The notes below the pieces were generated by a model that made no database searches, had not been told where the DNA came from, and worked only from the letters and a program-made list of their open reading frames with translations. A stretch of 24,585 bases of DNA from Amoeboaphelidium occidentale. Taxonomy: Eukaryota; Aphelidiomycota; Aphelidea. Numbering within the stretch: position 1 is the stretch's first letter; every line of letters begins with the position of its first letter. Made by a program: the position numbers and the translations under genes. Below, one piece after another: positions 9,154-19,100 of the stretch. The DNA is taken from NCBI GenBank assembly GCA_023515795.1, contig JALGPX010000113.1, forward strand, positions 1-24,585, given 5' to 3'.

Positions 9154-9614
9154 ATCTATTACCAGATAATAAAGAAACTTATCTTCTAAATGGTGTTGAT
9201 CAATGGTTGGTTATAGAAGTGTCTAATAAGTTAGAGGTTCTTGGTGCGTAATCCCCTGTGCTTTCGTTTCATGATGCGTTTAAGCAAAACTTGCGTCCAG
9301 CTTTCGTCGTTCCATTTGCGTTTTAAAGATCAGGAAGATACGCTGGTATGTCGGCGCGAATATGAAACTTTGGCGCGGTAGCTTTTGCAATCAGATCCTC
9401 ATAGAAGCAGGTTCATGATATGAAATGATACCAAATTCCCCATTAATTCAGATTCAAAGTTAGTAAACCGTTTAATCTTTATAAGAGCGTGCCTGCGCCC
9501 TTCTGGAACACTGCTGTTTCAACTTTTCCGTCTCCATAGCAACGAGAATGCGCAGAACGATTCTTCAAAAGGTTTGGACTTCTTTCTTCAGAACAATTTA
9601 TCTCCTCCTCCTAA
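9154..9614 (+). promoter_or_regulatory. Upstream region of the first prominin gene
   Basis: About 460 bp: the eS25 3' end, then promoter and leader. Two E2F-like sites face each other, GGCGCGAA at 9353-9360 and TTTGGCGC at 9369-9376. A TATA-like TTTATAAG lies at 9478-9485, running into GAGCGT and CGC-CCC blocks at 9485-9500 that recur ahead of the second prominin gene. An upstream ATG at 9548 opens a frame that overlaps the start of the main gene out of frame and ends near 9670. No further gene is seen. Confidence 0.45.
9353..9376. promoter_or_regulatory. Inverted pair of E2F-like sites
   Basis: GGCGCGAA (9353-9360; reverse complement TTCGCGCC) and TTTGGCGC (9369-9376) both match the E2F/DP consensus TTTSSCGC or its near relatives, in opposite orientation and separated by 8 bp. 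They would place the downstream prominin-like gene under G1/S-type control. The assignment rests on motif match only. Confidence 0.35.
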
Positions 9615-12338
9615 ATGCTAAAGAAGAATATACTTTTACTCATCTTTCTATTGGCGGGTGTGCTCTGTGAATCATCTGTAGTGTTGTTCAAACGAGACGA
9701 CAGCAGCGACAGCAGCAGAGTTTCAGCAGATGATTTTGGTAGTCCTCAGTTACAAGTATTCGCTGATACAGCCGTACAACAGCAACTTGCTTTCATTGAG
9801 CAAGATCAGAAGAGAAATATTTCTGACTGGATCGCCTACTATGAAGCTCAGAAGGATAACTTTGGAGATGTGTCCACAGTCATCAATAATTCACCTGCTG
9901 CTCCAGTGATCAGGGTTGTGATTCTTGGCATCGTTATTGGTCTTCTGGTTTCACTTTGTGGTTTAATGTTTTGCTGTGGAAGAGTGCTCTGTAACACTTG
10001 TGGTGGAAGGAAACCTGATCCAGGCCCAAATGGTTACAATTCTGCAGTGATGTATACATGCTTCGCAATGACCCTCATCTTCTCGATTCTTTGCCTTGCA
10101 TTTGCTGCTGTCAATATTACATTCTCATCGTCCTTGGGCAATACCGTGGTTCTGTATAAATCAGGCATCGATCAAAGCTTGACTGATGTCAACGAGTTTG
10201 GTGTCTCGACAGTAAATGGACTTTCACAAGCACCCGCTGTTGCTGACCAAGTTATTCAAGAAATTGTTGCTAACATCACGGGTCCACAGTTATTTGATTA
10301 CTTAAACGCTACAGTTGGTGTTGCTGTTCGAAGCGTAACATCAAATTTGACTGTTACAGGACAGTATGTGGATGAGATTAAAGTTGATCTAAATGATGCT
10401 ATTGATTTGACAAATAGTATAACTTCTAATGTTCAAGAGATTTCCGATTCATTAGACGATGTTAATGCAAGAATAACTCAATTGCAGACAATTGACGTGA
10501 ACGGGACAACTTATGATATTTCTGCACAATTTCCAGATTTATCGCAATTGGAAAATGCTGAATTGCCTGATGTTTCATCTATTCCTGATCTATCAAGTTT
10601 CCAAAACGGTTTGAACAACGTTCCAGATTTGGCTAATGTCGGAAATGATTTACAAGATCAATACGATGCTCTTGTCTCTAATTTCTCTGTGATACTGAAT
10701 GAAACGATTATCGACAATCTGCCTAGTACTCAAACTCTTGCTGGTGATTCGTTTACAACATTAAATGATACTTTGTCAAAGGACATTGTTGGCAGTGTCG
10801 AATCACTCAGAAATGATATTGATAACACCTTCGATGCTTACATCATATATTACAATAATATCAGAAACTCTGTCACTTTGGCTTTTAACATTCTGATTAT
10901 CGTTTCGGCTGTGCTTGCGATTATTGGTATTGGTTTGAAGCAACAAAGATTAATGTTCCCGTTGATCATCTTTATTGTGCTGTTCTCAGTTATCATTTGG
11001 GTCTTATTCTCTGTGATTTATGGTTTATCTGCTCCAGTCGCTGTTGTTTGTAATTCATATGATCCTGTTGTTAACACGAATTACGTTTTGACTGGTTTAT
11101 CATCTGGTAATAATTCTGGACTCCTCGTTCAATTTGAAAATAAGCCTATTAATCCAAAATTGATCCTTGATGGCTGCCAAGACGGCGTTTCTTTATTTGA
11201 TGTTTCTTTCAACGAAAATGGAGATACCCTTGTAGATGTTCTTGTGAACTACGTGAAGAACGATGTTTTGAATGTCTCATCATTCTTGAACGAAGATAAT
11301 TTCAATGATTTGGTCAACCTGCCAGATCCAAAAGAGCAGCTCGATGATTTGCTTGACGTTGACTTAAGTTCAATTAACCGTACAGCTCTGCAACTTCCTG
11401 ATATTGGCGAACCTATCAACATAACTTCAACGATTCAAAACCTTAATTCCTCTGTGCAATCATTGACTGTCGAAGATGTTGATTCCGATTTGGGTAACCA
11501 AGCGTCGTTGCAAAGTGCCATCACTGCGTTTAATAGCAAGGTTCAAGAAGTCAATCCATCTTTCCCTGGCTGGACTTACACCGAAATCGTCGATAATTAC
11601 ATCATTCCACAGCAAGCTTTCTACCCCGAGGATGCTACATTAGACGCTAATGATCCAAGAAATGCAGAAGTTGCAGATTTGTGGTACAAGTCTGGTGGCG
11701 TACTTCAAAGAGCCTCGTTCAATTACTATGCTACAACAGAATTAAACGAACTCAAAGCTAATATCACTGATATTTGCAATCAATTGCAGAGCTTACAAGA
11801 TAATCAAATACCAGAAGTATACGCTGATTATGATGAATTAAGAACAACCGCGTCTTCGTTGAATGCTACTCTAAACAACTTGTTGGCATCAATTGATGAT
11901 TTAACTGATTCGATTAGTGATTTGACAAAACAATTGTCCAACTTTCTGAATTGGGCTTTGCAATTCGCCACACGACAAATCAAAGACGGAATCACAAACA
12001 TGTTAACAACAGTGTTGGTCCAAAATCCAAGTGAAGATTTTGGCAAATGCGAAGCTTTAAGTCAAGATATTGGAGTTCTTACGGAAGGTATTTGTGTTGG
12101 ATTTTTGACAGATCTCTCTGGATTATGGTACAGCTACTTGTTTCTCGGTGTATTCGCTATTTTCGCGCTTATTGTGGCCATTTACTCAAAGAAAAGAGTT
12201 GAATACTTGCAAACGAAAAACAGAAAAGTCGGAGACGAGGAAGCGCCGCCAAAGCCAAAAATGCAAATGGTTGCTCAACCAACCACAGCTGAACCAAGTC
12301 CTAGTGATGAAACCGAAAAGAACAAGTTCAATTTCTAG
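9615..12338 (+). CDS. Prominin-like pentaspan membrane glycoprotein 1
   Basis: 907 residues, intronless. Order of parts: signal peptide ~1-19; a dibasic Lys-Arg at 26-27; extracellular N-region with KRNISDWIAYYEAQKDNF; TM1 ~98-120; a cytoplasmic Cys cluster FCCGRVLCNTCGG (119-131); TM2 ~147-169; large loop 1 (~170-417) rich in Asn-glycosylation sites and helices; TM3 ~418-440; TM4 ~446-470 followed by APVAVVCNSY; loop 2 (~471-836) with Cys pairs near both ends (LDGCQDG, FGKCEAL...GICVG); TM5 ~838-858; a 46-residue cytoplasmic tail. This matches prominins point by point: five spans, Cys cluster after TM1, Cys just after TM4, and Cys-x(n)-Cys before TM5. Prominins bind cholesterol, mark plasma-membrane protrusions and are shed in vesicles. 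The fungal fusion protein Prm1 was considered but lacks this Cys pattern. Function here is unknown. Confidence 0.8.
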   Translation: MLKKNILLLIFLLAGVLCESSVVLFKRDDSSDSSRVSADDFGSPQLQVFADTAVQQQLAFIEQDQKRNISDWIAYYEAQKDNFGDVSTVINNSPAAPVIRVVILGIVIGLLVSLCGLMFCCGRVLCNTCGGRKPDPGPNGYNSAVMYTCFAMTLIFSILCLAFAAVNITFSSSLGNTVVLYKSGIDQSLTDVNEFGVSTVNGLSQAPAVADQVIQEIVANITGPQLFDYLNATVGVAVRSVTSNLTVTGQYVDEIKVDLNDAIDLTNSITSNVQEISDSLDDVNARITQLQTIDVNGTTYDISAQFPDLSQLENAELPDVSSIPDLSSFQNGLNNVPDLANVGNDLQDQYDALVSNFSVILNETIIDNLPSTQTLAGDSFTTLNDTLSKDIVGSVESLRNDIDNTFDAYIIYYNNIRNSVTLAFNILIIVSAVLAIIGIGLKQQRLMFPLIIFIVLFSVIIWVLFSVIYGLSAPVAVVCNSYDPVVNTNYVLTGLSSGNNSGLLVQFENKPINPKLILDGCQDGVSLFDVSFNENGDTLVDVLVNYVKNDVLNVSSFLNEDNFNDLVNLPDPKEQLDDLLDVDLSSINRTALQLPDIGEPINITSTIQNLNSSVQSLTVEDVDSDLGNQASLQSAITAFNSKVQEVNPSFPGWTYTEIVDNYIIPQQAFYPEDATLDANDPRNAEVADLWYKSGGVLQRASFNYYATTELNELKANITDICNQLQSLQDNQIPEVYADYDELRTTASSLNATLNNLLASIDDLTDSISDLTKQLSNFLNWALQFATRQIKDGITNMLTTVLVQNPSEDFGKCEALSQDIGVLTEGICVGFLTDLSGLWYSYLFLGVFAIFALIVAIYSKKRVEYLQTKNRKVGDEEAPPKPKMQMVAQPTTAEPSPSDETEKNKFNF

Positions 12339-12378
12339 AATGAATAGATAATATATACCAATGCAGAACAATATTTAT

Positions 12379-12825
12379 TCAAGAAGTCTCTGTTCCTTGC
12401 TTCTTGCAAGCTATAATTTTCAAGTAGTCAGTTTCGTAAGTGTGTGTTGGTCCAATGTCTGTAACTCTGATTGTTGGATCCTTCAGCATAAATGTCCACA
12501 CTTCGTCAAGATAGCGATAAGTCCTCAAGTGGCCCTAAACGATAAGCTCAGCTTTTTTTCTTTATATTGCTACCCTTAGATTCAGTTTAGCGCGAACTTG
12601 AGTCGACAGAGCTTCTGCCATGGATTTGTCAAATTGCATCAGCACTCGAATAGCCAACTGCGGCGTTATCTGTGAACCTCTAATCAATTCGTCCAGTGCG
12701 TCTGTTAAACATTCCCCAAGCGTTGTGCGTCTGTATAATTCAAAGTTTACGTTTGACATCGGCGAAGCAAAAAGATTGGAAGTTGCCTCACAAGTTTCAA
12801 TGATCCCGTTATTCTGAGACTTCAT
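12379..12825 (-). CDS. TOA2: Transcription initiation factor IIA gamma subunit
   Basis: Exons 12825-12574 and 12534-12379, with a 39-nt intron (12573-12535, GTAGCA...TTTAG). It is the small subunit of TFIIA, which clamps TBP onto TATA DNA. The N-terminal four-helix part reads FELYRRTTLGECLTDALDEL and ITPQLAIRVLMQFDKSMAEAL; the C-terminal beta-barrel part, from exon 2, reads GHLRTYRYLDEVWTFMLKD and LKIIACKK. From ATG 12825 the product has 135 residues; an internal ATG at 12759 (MSNVNFELYRR) gives 113 and matches the start of the yeast protein, so the 22 extra residues may not be translated, although the first ATG has the better A-rich context. The last A of the stop TGA begins AATAAA. It converges on the prominin gene (40-bp gap). 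Confidence 0.93.
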
Positions 12826-12954
12826 TTTATTTAACTAAGCTATGAATATTAATGAACGCTCTTGTAGACTTAAATTCGTAGTATTAATATTTCGTTGTTG
12901 GTGAATGTAATAGTGAATAAACTTTGAAAAGAAAACTTGATCATTTGCTCGCAA
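12826..12954 (-). promoter_or_regulatory. TFIIA gamma promoter / histidine kinase 3' region
   Basis: 129 AT-rich bases separate the histidine kinase stop from the TFIIA start on the same strand. They must contain the kinase 3' end and the TFIIA promoter. No AATAAA follows the kinase stop. Confidence 0.4.
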
Positions 12955-15779
12955 TTAAGGACTGCTGCAGTCGATAAACTTCTTGAGAGCGCTTTCAATG
13001 TCATGAATTGATGCCGGTTTTGCAACAAAGTCATTCATGCCACTTTCTAAGCATTTTAAGCGATCACTTGCAAAAGCATTTGCAGTCAGAGCAACGATCC
13101 ATGGCTTCGCATCCCTTCCCTTGTGTGTAAAGTAATTGTTATTACCAGGAATCGACGCCATAAATTCTCTGATTTCAGCTGTGGCTTGATACCCATCTTT
13201 AAGTGGCATCATCAAATCCATGAAGATCACGTCAAACGTTGGGTCACGCAAGACCATTTCAACTGCTTCTTTACCATTATTAGCGATGGTAATGTCTTGT
13301 CGAAGTTTTGAAAACATTTTCTTGAGTACCATTTGATTCATAGTGTTATCCTCAGCGACAAGAATCTTCAGCTTACCCAAATCGCTTGAAGAATGAGAAA
13401 TCGATGATGGACTCAAACTTAGAGTAGACTTTTGCAACTCTGCCTTAGTGCGCGCGCTATTTTCAATTGAAGATGACCAAGTTTGAGATGCGCTCTCAGC
13501 TTCCTGCTCCATCTCAGCTTGAGCAAATGCAAGTTCATCCAATTCAGCAATATCAAGTCCACAAAGAAATCTCAACAAAACGTCTCGTTTCAAAGGCCTT
13601 AATGAAACTTGTACATCATTGTTCTTGAAGTGCTCCTGTCTCCATCTGCGCCAATTTCTTAAAATTGAAGGATTCCCAACCAAAAGTATATCGTTCGCCT
13701 TAAATTTTGACCTGATCTTCGAAGAGAAATCTTCAAAGCTCACCGTGCTCATATCAACAACTATTCCATCATAATTATGAGCACATTCCAAAGCGGCCAA
13801 GCTCTTAATATGTTTGATTTCATCAACTTTCACGCCACATGCGGTTGCCGTATAGACAAAGCCTTCAAAGTTCGCTAAGGATTTGTCCAAATAACCAAGA
13901 GACAACGTTTGATGCACAAAGACTTTTTGAATAGCCAAACACTTTGAATCTACGTTCAAATACAACTCTACATGGAAAGTCGTTCCTTTGCCAACATGGG
14001 AAACAGCGTATATAGTTCCTCCCATCATTTGCACAAGCCTCTTCACAACAGCTAAACCAAGTCCTGTTCCTCCATAGCTCCTGGTGTTACTCTTGTCTAC
14101 TTGGAAGAACTTGTCGTAGAGTTTACTCATAGCTTCATCAGGAATACCAATTCCTGTATCAGAAATTTCAATCTTCAAGCCAACCATATTCTCTTGGTCT
14201 TTACTATCAATTCGCAAAAGCCTCACCCAAACAGTTCCGCCTGAATCAGTAAACTTACATGCATTATTCAGCAGATTCACAATTATCTGTCTGAACCTCG
14301 TAAAGTCTCCCTTTGCCGAAGATGGAAGCATAGGATCAATGTAGTAATTCAACATCGGAAAATCATCCTTCTCCTTCTGCAACAAAACAAAACTAATCGC
14401 ATCTTCAACAGCATGTCGAATATCGAAAGGCTCATTGTTCAGGAACACAAACTCATCTTCAGCTTTTGTGAAATCAAGAATATTGTTAACGATCGCAATC
14501 AGCATATTGCCGGAATTAGCGATCGCCGATACCATTTCTTGATGTTCACATGCGTCCAGATTAGGAGGGTCGCTGAAATACTTTGATTCCAAGAGCATTG
14601 CAGACAAGCCGCTGATAGCAAACAGAGGAGTTCTCATTTCGTGACTAAAAAATAAATACGACAAAAAAATGGTTACCTCATTACAGCCAAAAACTCTTTT
14701 TGGGCCTGAGCAAGCTGCGCTTCTTGCTGAGCACGAACCAGTAGAGCATTAACTTCCTGCAATTCAGCCTGTGATTCTCTTTGTTTTGTCATTTGTAGGG
14801 ACAATTGTAATGCTACATTTACATTATCGATTATATCAGGAAGGAGGTTCTGAAAATCCACAACAGCCATTTCCTGTTTCTCAGCGCAATCAAACACAAC
14901 AGCCAACAACCCCGCATTCTTGACATCACCGATCTCAACAAACGTCAATAATACTTTAACACAACGCTTTGAACCAAAATTAATAATCTCTTCTAAGCTA
15001 TAGTCAGGATCTTCAATACAAATTGCTCCAACTCGATGTTGCAATCGCTTAAATAGAATGCTGGTGGAATTTAAATCATTCATTGTGAAATCGACAACAT
15101 CACTACTTTCGTAAACTTTTATATAGCCACTGTTCGATTTCTTGTAAAAGCACGACACAAGTGCCCCAAATCTTATAATCATTTCGTCATTCAATGTCCT
15201 CAGAATAGTCTCCTCGTCCAGCGTGCGGCGAATGTTCTGTGAAATGTGCCTAAGCAACAACAGGGATTGATAATCCTTCGACAGCCTTCTTTCATTAGCC
15301 TGGTGCTCTTGTGCTTTCATTTCCATTTGCAGCGCGTATCTACAGAAAGAAGTTCAGCCTTTCATTCAAGCGAAACTTACTGTGGCAGTACAAGGAGCTT
15401 TGGTAGAATTATGAACATTGATATTGCAGTCAAGGCTGAAACAACTGCACATAATATTTTAATAGCAGCCAAGAAAGCAGGAGTACTCCACCTAAAATTC
15501 AGACTCAGCTTCAATTAACCAATGCAACTTACCATGGTGACCAAAACGAAATTAGATGAGTAAACCCACAGAGGAGTATGAAAGAGACGAACATGAATAG
15601 AATTAGCCTGAATTTCTTGAGGCCTTTTATCGTTCTCATGTAATAGATCATCGCAATTGGGATGAAGATGTAGGAAATTGCGATTACACAGTCAGCGACC
15701 TACACAACAGTTATTATTCAATGAAGCAACATAATGCTTAGCTTACCGACAGAACAATATCTAAAGAGGACGTGCTCAT
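12955..15779 (-). CDS. Ethylene-receptor-like hybrid histidine kinase (ETR1 type)
   Basis: Five exons: 15779-15747, 15699-15533, 15491-15381, 15339-14677, 14644-12955 (introns 47, 41, 41 and 32 nt, all GT-AG, phases consistent), giving 887 residues. Three helices (~12-33, 43-64, 72-98) reproduce the ETR1 ethylene-binding domain: Asp14, Tyr21, Ile24-Pro25, then LLCGFTHLISFW with Cys55 and His59, the Cu(I) ligands. Next come a GAF domain (~145-285, opening NIRRTLDEETIL as in ETR1), a coiled coil, and the kinase core: H-box FLAVMSHEMRTPL (His326), N-box NLLNNACKF (Asn452), G1 DTGIGIP (487-493), G2 GGTGLGLAVVK (516-526). Then a degenerate receiver-like segment (~560-700) and a true receiver (749-887: Glu756/Asp757, Asp801, Thr845, Lys867). 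It likely sits in an internal membrane and signals by His-Asp relay; whether it binds ethylene is an inference. Confidence 0.93.
15381..15779 (-). other. Ethylene-binding domain exons 1-3 of the histidine kinase
   Basis: These three small exons are invisible as single reading frames. Exon 1 (MSTSSLDIVLS) is 33 nt; exon 2 carries helices 1 and 2 with the Asp, Cys and His; exon 3 carries helix 3 (FLAAIKILCAVVSALTAISM), which aligns with the third ETR1 helix (AKVLTAVVSCATAL). Compared with ETR1 there is one extra residue in the loop between helices 1 and 2, Ala31 is Ser, and Glu38 is Ala. All splice sites are GTAAG...TAG. Confidence 0.92.
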
Positions 15780-16185
15780 CTTAAAATTTTCCGGAGCAAA
15801 CTGTTTGCACTGACAGGAAAAGAAAATTTCCTGAACCCAGATCGCTGATGTCGACAAACACAGAAAAGAGTTTGACAAGTTCCGCCGCAAACTGCTTACT
15901 AAATCATCTAAATTCTTTAACCGCGTTGCGATACAATAAAAGAGCGTTTACGCACCCGTGTCTCGGCGGGTTTATACTTGCCAGCTTGTTGACTCATCGG
16001 TCTTTTCTGCAACCATTACTCATTTTTTGCGCGATTTTCATCGATCTGCCATCGATCTATTGTTTCGGTTGAGGCCTCTGAGTATCAACCTAAGTTGTAT
16101 CAGAGTTCGAGGCATGTTTCATAAAATTTTGATTAGACGAACTTTCTAGCGAGAGCTATTTATAGATGGCTTCTTTATCACGGTC
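15780..16185. promoter_or_regulatory. Divergent promoter region, ethylene-receptor-like kinase / prominin 2
   Basis: 406 bp between two start codons in opposite directions. It includes an ATAAAAGAGCGT block followed by ACGCACCC (15936-15957), resembling the block ahead of the first prominin gene; a GC-rich TTTTTTGCGCGATTTTC stretch (16023-16039); and a TATA-like ATTTATAGAT (16158-16167) only ~20 bp before the prominin ATG. Short open frames here (74 and 63 codons) show no protein signature. No RNA gene is seen. Confidence 0.45.
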
Positions 16186-19100
16186 ATGAAACTAAGCTTG
16201 TTCAGCTGTCTTGTTCTGTTAGGAGTATCGATACTACCTGTTCATATATCAGTATCTACTCCTTTAGTGCTTTATAAGCGTCAGAATAATGAGCCAGCAA
16301 GAGTAACTGGTAATACTTGGGGATCAGGAAATGGCCTATCACCAATGGCAAAAAGTGCAACTGATCAACAGTTATCTTATCTCGGGTTCTCTGAGAAGAG
16401 AGGCATTGCTGAATGGAGAGAGTATATTGCCGAAGTGCAACAGAACTTTCGCTTCGAACCTGTGTATATTGTTACCGAAAGTCCTGCATCAGTATGATTA
16501 TTTATGATCAGACCTCTAATCATATAGAAATTGATTCAAATACTTGCATTTGGTTTAGCTATGGCTATATTGGTTCCGCTATGTGGCGTATTCTTTTGTT
16601 GTTGCAGAGTATGTTGTAATACATGCGGATCAAAGCAACCTCTAGAAGAAGGTTACGACAAACAGAATATGATGATATGGTTTGGAGCATTTGCAATTCT
16701 GGGTATTTTGAACATTGCGTTTGCTGGAACCAATGTACAGTATTCAAATTCGGTTACCAACGTTCTGAAGACATACAGAGTCGGCATCGATCAAACGATT
16801 AATGATGTGATTGATTTTGGTTATTCTAGTTTGGCTGGCTTTAAGGAGGCTCCTATGGTCGCCACAGACGTACTCGGCTCTATCGTTGATAATGTTACGA
16901 ATTCAGACTTACCGGATATTCTGGATCAGTCATTCACTCCTCTGGTAAAAGAGATTGTTATAAACTTGCGAAACATGAGCGAGTCAATCGGTGAGGCAAA
17001 GGAAAAGTTTAACGAAGCCCTTGATATTTACGCTGATCTGAAAGTAACTGTTGATAGCATTCCTGGAACTCTGCAAGATATTAGAGATCGTTTAGTGGCA
17101 TTACAGACTGTTAATGTGAACGGCACGGATTACAACATTGGTGGATCGTTCCCAGACATCTCTGCACTTGATAGTATTGATTTACCTTCTACAGACAGCT
17201 TGCCTGATTTGAATTCTACCGCAGATACTCTGGATCAAATTCCTGATCCCGCAACGTTTGCTGATCAGTTAGACTCTATGTACTTTGGACTAGTTGGCAA
17301 TCTTTCCACGATTGTTAATGAGCAATTAATGTCTCGTATTCCAGAGCTACCAGGTTCTGTTGAGACTGCTATCAATAATGCAAATAACAGTTTTAACACT
17401 GGAGTTGTTCAAGCACTTCGAAGCGCCCAACAGGATTATATCAACAATAATTACGAAACAATCCTTAGCTATGATAGCCAAAGGTAACAAACTTCGTCGG
17501 TTTTGCTAAATTTTCTAGGGCTCAAGCATGGCTTGCTTTCAACATGCTGATAATTTTGCCCATAATCTTGGCGTTCTTGGGACCTTTCACTAAATGCCAC
17601 CGCTTAATGATCCCATTTCCTGTGGCGATAGTCCTGCTTTCATTCTTTATTTGGCTTGAGTTTTCCCTTTTCTTTGTCTTTTCTGCTCCTGTGGCTATTT
17701 TATGCAATTCTCTGGAACCTGTTTTACAAACAGATTATTCTTATAGTCAACTGACTGGGAATCCAAGCACAAGCAACAACAATGGTGGAAATGGAGTCCT
17801 AGATATTACTTCTCTGACGATTAATCCTGGAAAGATTCTTGATTCTTGTATTGAAGGAAAGACAGTCTTTGAGGTCAGTATCAACAGCGACAACCAAACT
17901 CCTTTGGCTACCTTCTACAACTTCTTAAATTCTACGCTTTCTGGTGAGCTTGGTAAGATCTTGAAAAGGGAAACTTTTAGTGGAATCCTGGATTCCATTC
18001 CAGATCCTTCTGATAAGCTCGACGAATTGAAAGGCAGTGGTTTGTCAAGTATAAATCAAACTGCTCTCAGTCTTCCGGTTCTTAATGAAAGAGTTAACTT
18101 AACATCTAATATTCAAGAAATCAACAGCACGGTTTCTGACATTACTCCTGCAACAGTTGATCCTGATTTGGGCGACGAATCCTTGTTATTGGCTAAAATT
18201 AACGACTTTAATACTGCTGTTGTTGCAGTTAATCCTTCTTTCACTGGCTGGGACTATGCGTATATTATTGACAACTATATAATCCCTTTCGTTGCTTTCA
18301 GACCAAGTGAGGCCACAAACATTCAAGATGACAATCCAGCCAACATACCTGTAGCAGCTGTTTGGTACGAGCCTGAAAACGGTGTATTATCAAGAGCTTC
18401 GTTCATGTACTACTCTACCAGGGAGCTTAATAGGATCAAAAATGAAACTGCACAATTATGCGAGCAATTACAGTCACTCCAAGACGACCAAATTAACAAA
18501 GTTTTCGATGACTATGAGGCTCTTAGAATGAAATCTTTGGAGATTGTTGATGACATTGGTGGTATTTTTGATGAGATTGATGTTCTTGCTGGGTATGCTG
18601 GAACATTCAAGAATACAACAAATCTATTCCTAGATTTAGTGATCGATTTTGCTAAAGAATTGATAACAGACTCAATTGACACTGTTATTAACAAGGTCCT
18701 TCTAGACAATCCTGCTGAAAACTTTGGAAAGTGTAAGAATGTTGCTGAAAATATTGAGTTTATGATTAATGGTGTTTGCATTGGTGTATTGGACTCGTTT
18801 GCTGGATTATGGTATTCTTCATTGTTGTTGGGTATATTTTTAATTTTCGGATGTGTCGGCACAATGAAGGCTAAGAAGAGAGTCGAATTCCTTCAAATCC
18901 AGGCAAGAGATAAGGGTGATAATGAAAAGAATTTTGGAAAGAAACAACAAACTGCTCGTGGTTTGCCAAACGGTAAAGGTGAAATTGAGATTCAGGCTAC
19001 AGCTCCGATGACATCGGCTAATGATGTGTTTGAGAGTCCGTTCTACGCTTCAGATCCAACAGGAGATGTTAGGGAACCTGACAATGCTGAACAAACCCAT

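Noticed and set aside
9615-12338. Assignment of the pentaspan proteins to the fungal fusion protein Prm1
   Set aside because: Prm1 lacks the Cys cluster directly after TM1 and the Cys pair before TM5 seen here; the five-span order with signal peptide fits prominin better.
15246-15518. 90-codon plus-strand frame
   Set aside because: It runs antisense through kinase exons 3 and 4, which are supported by strong ETR1 similarity.
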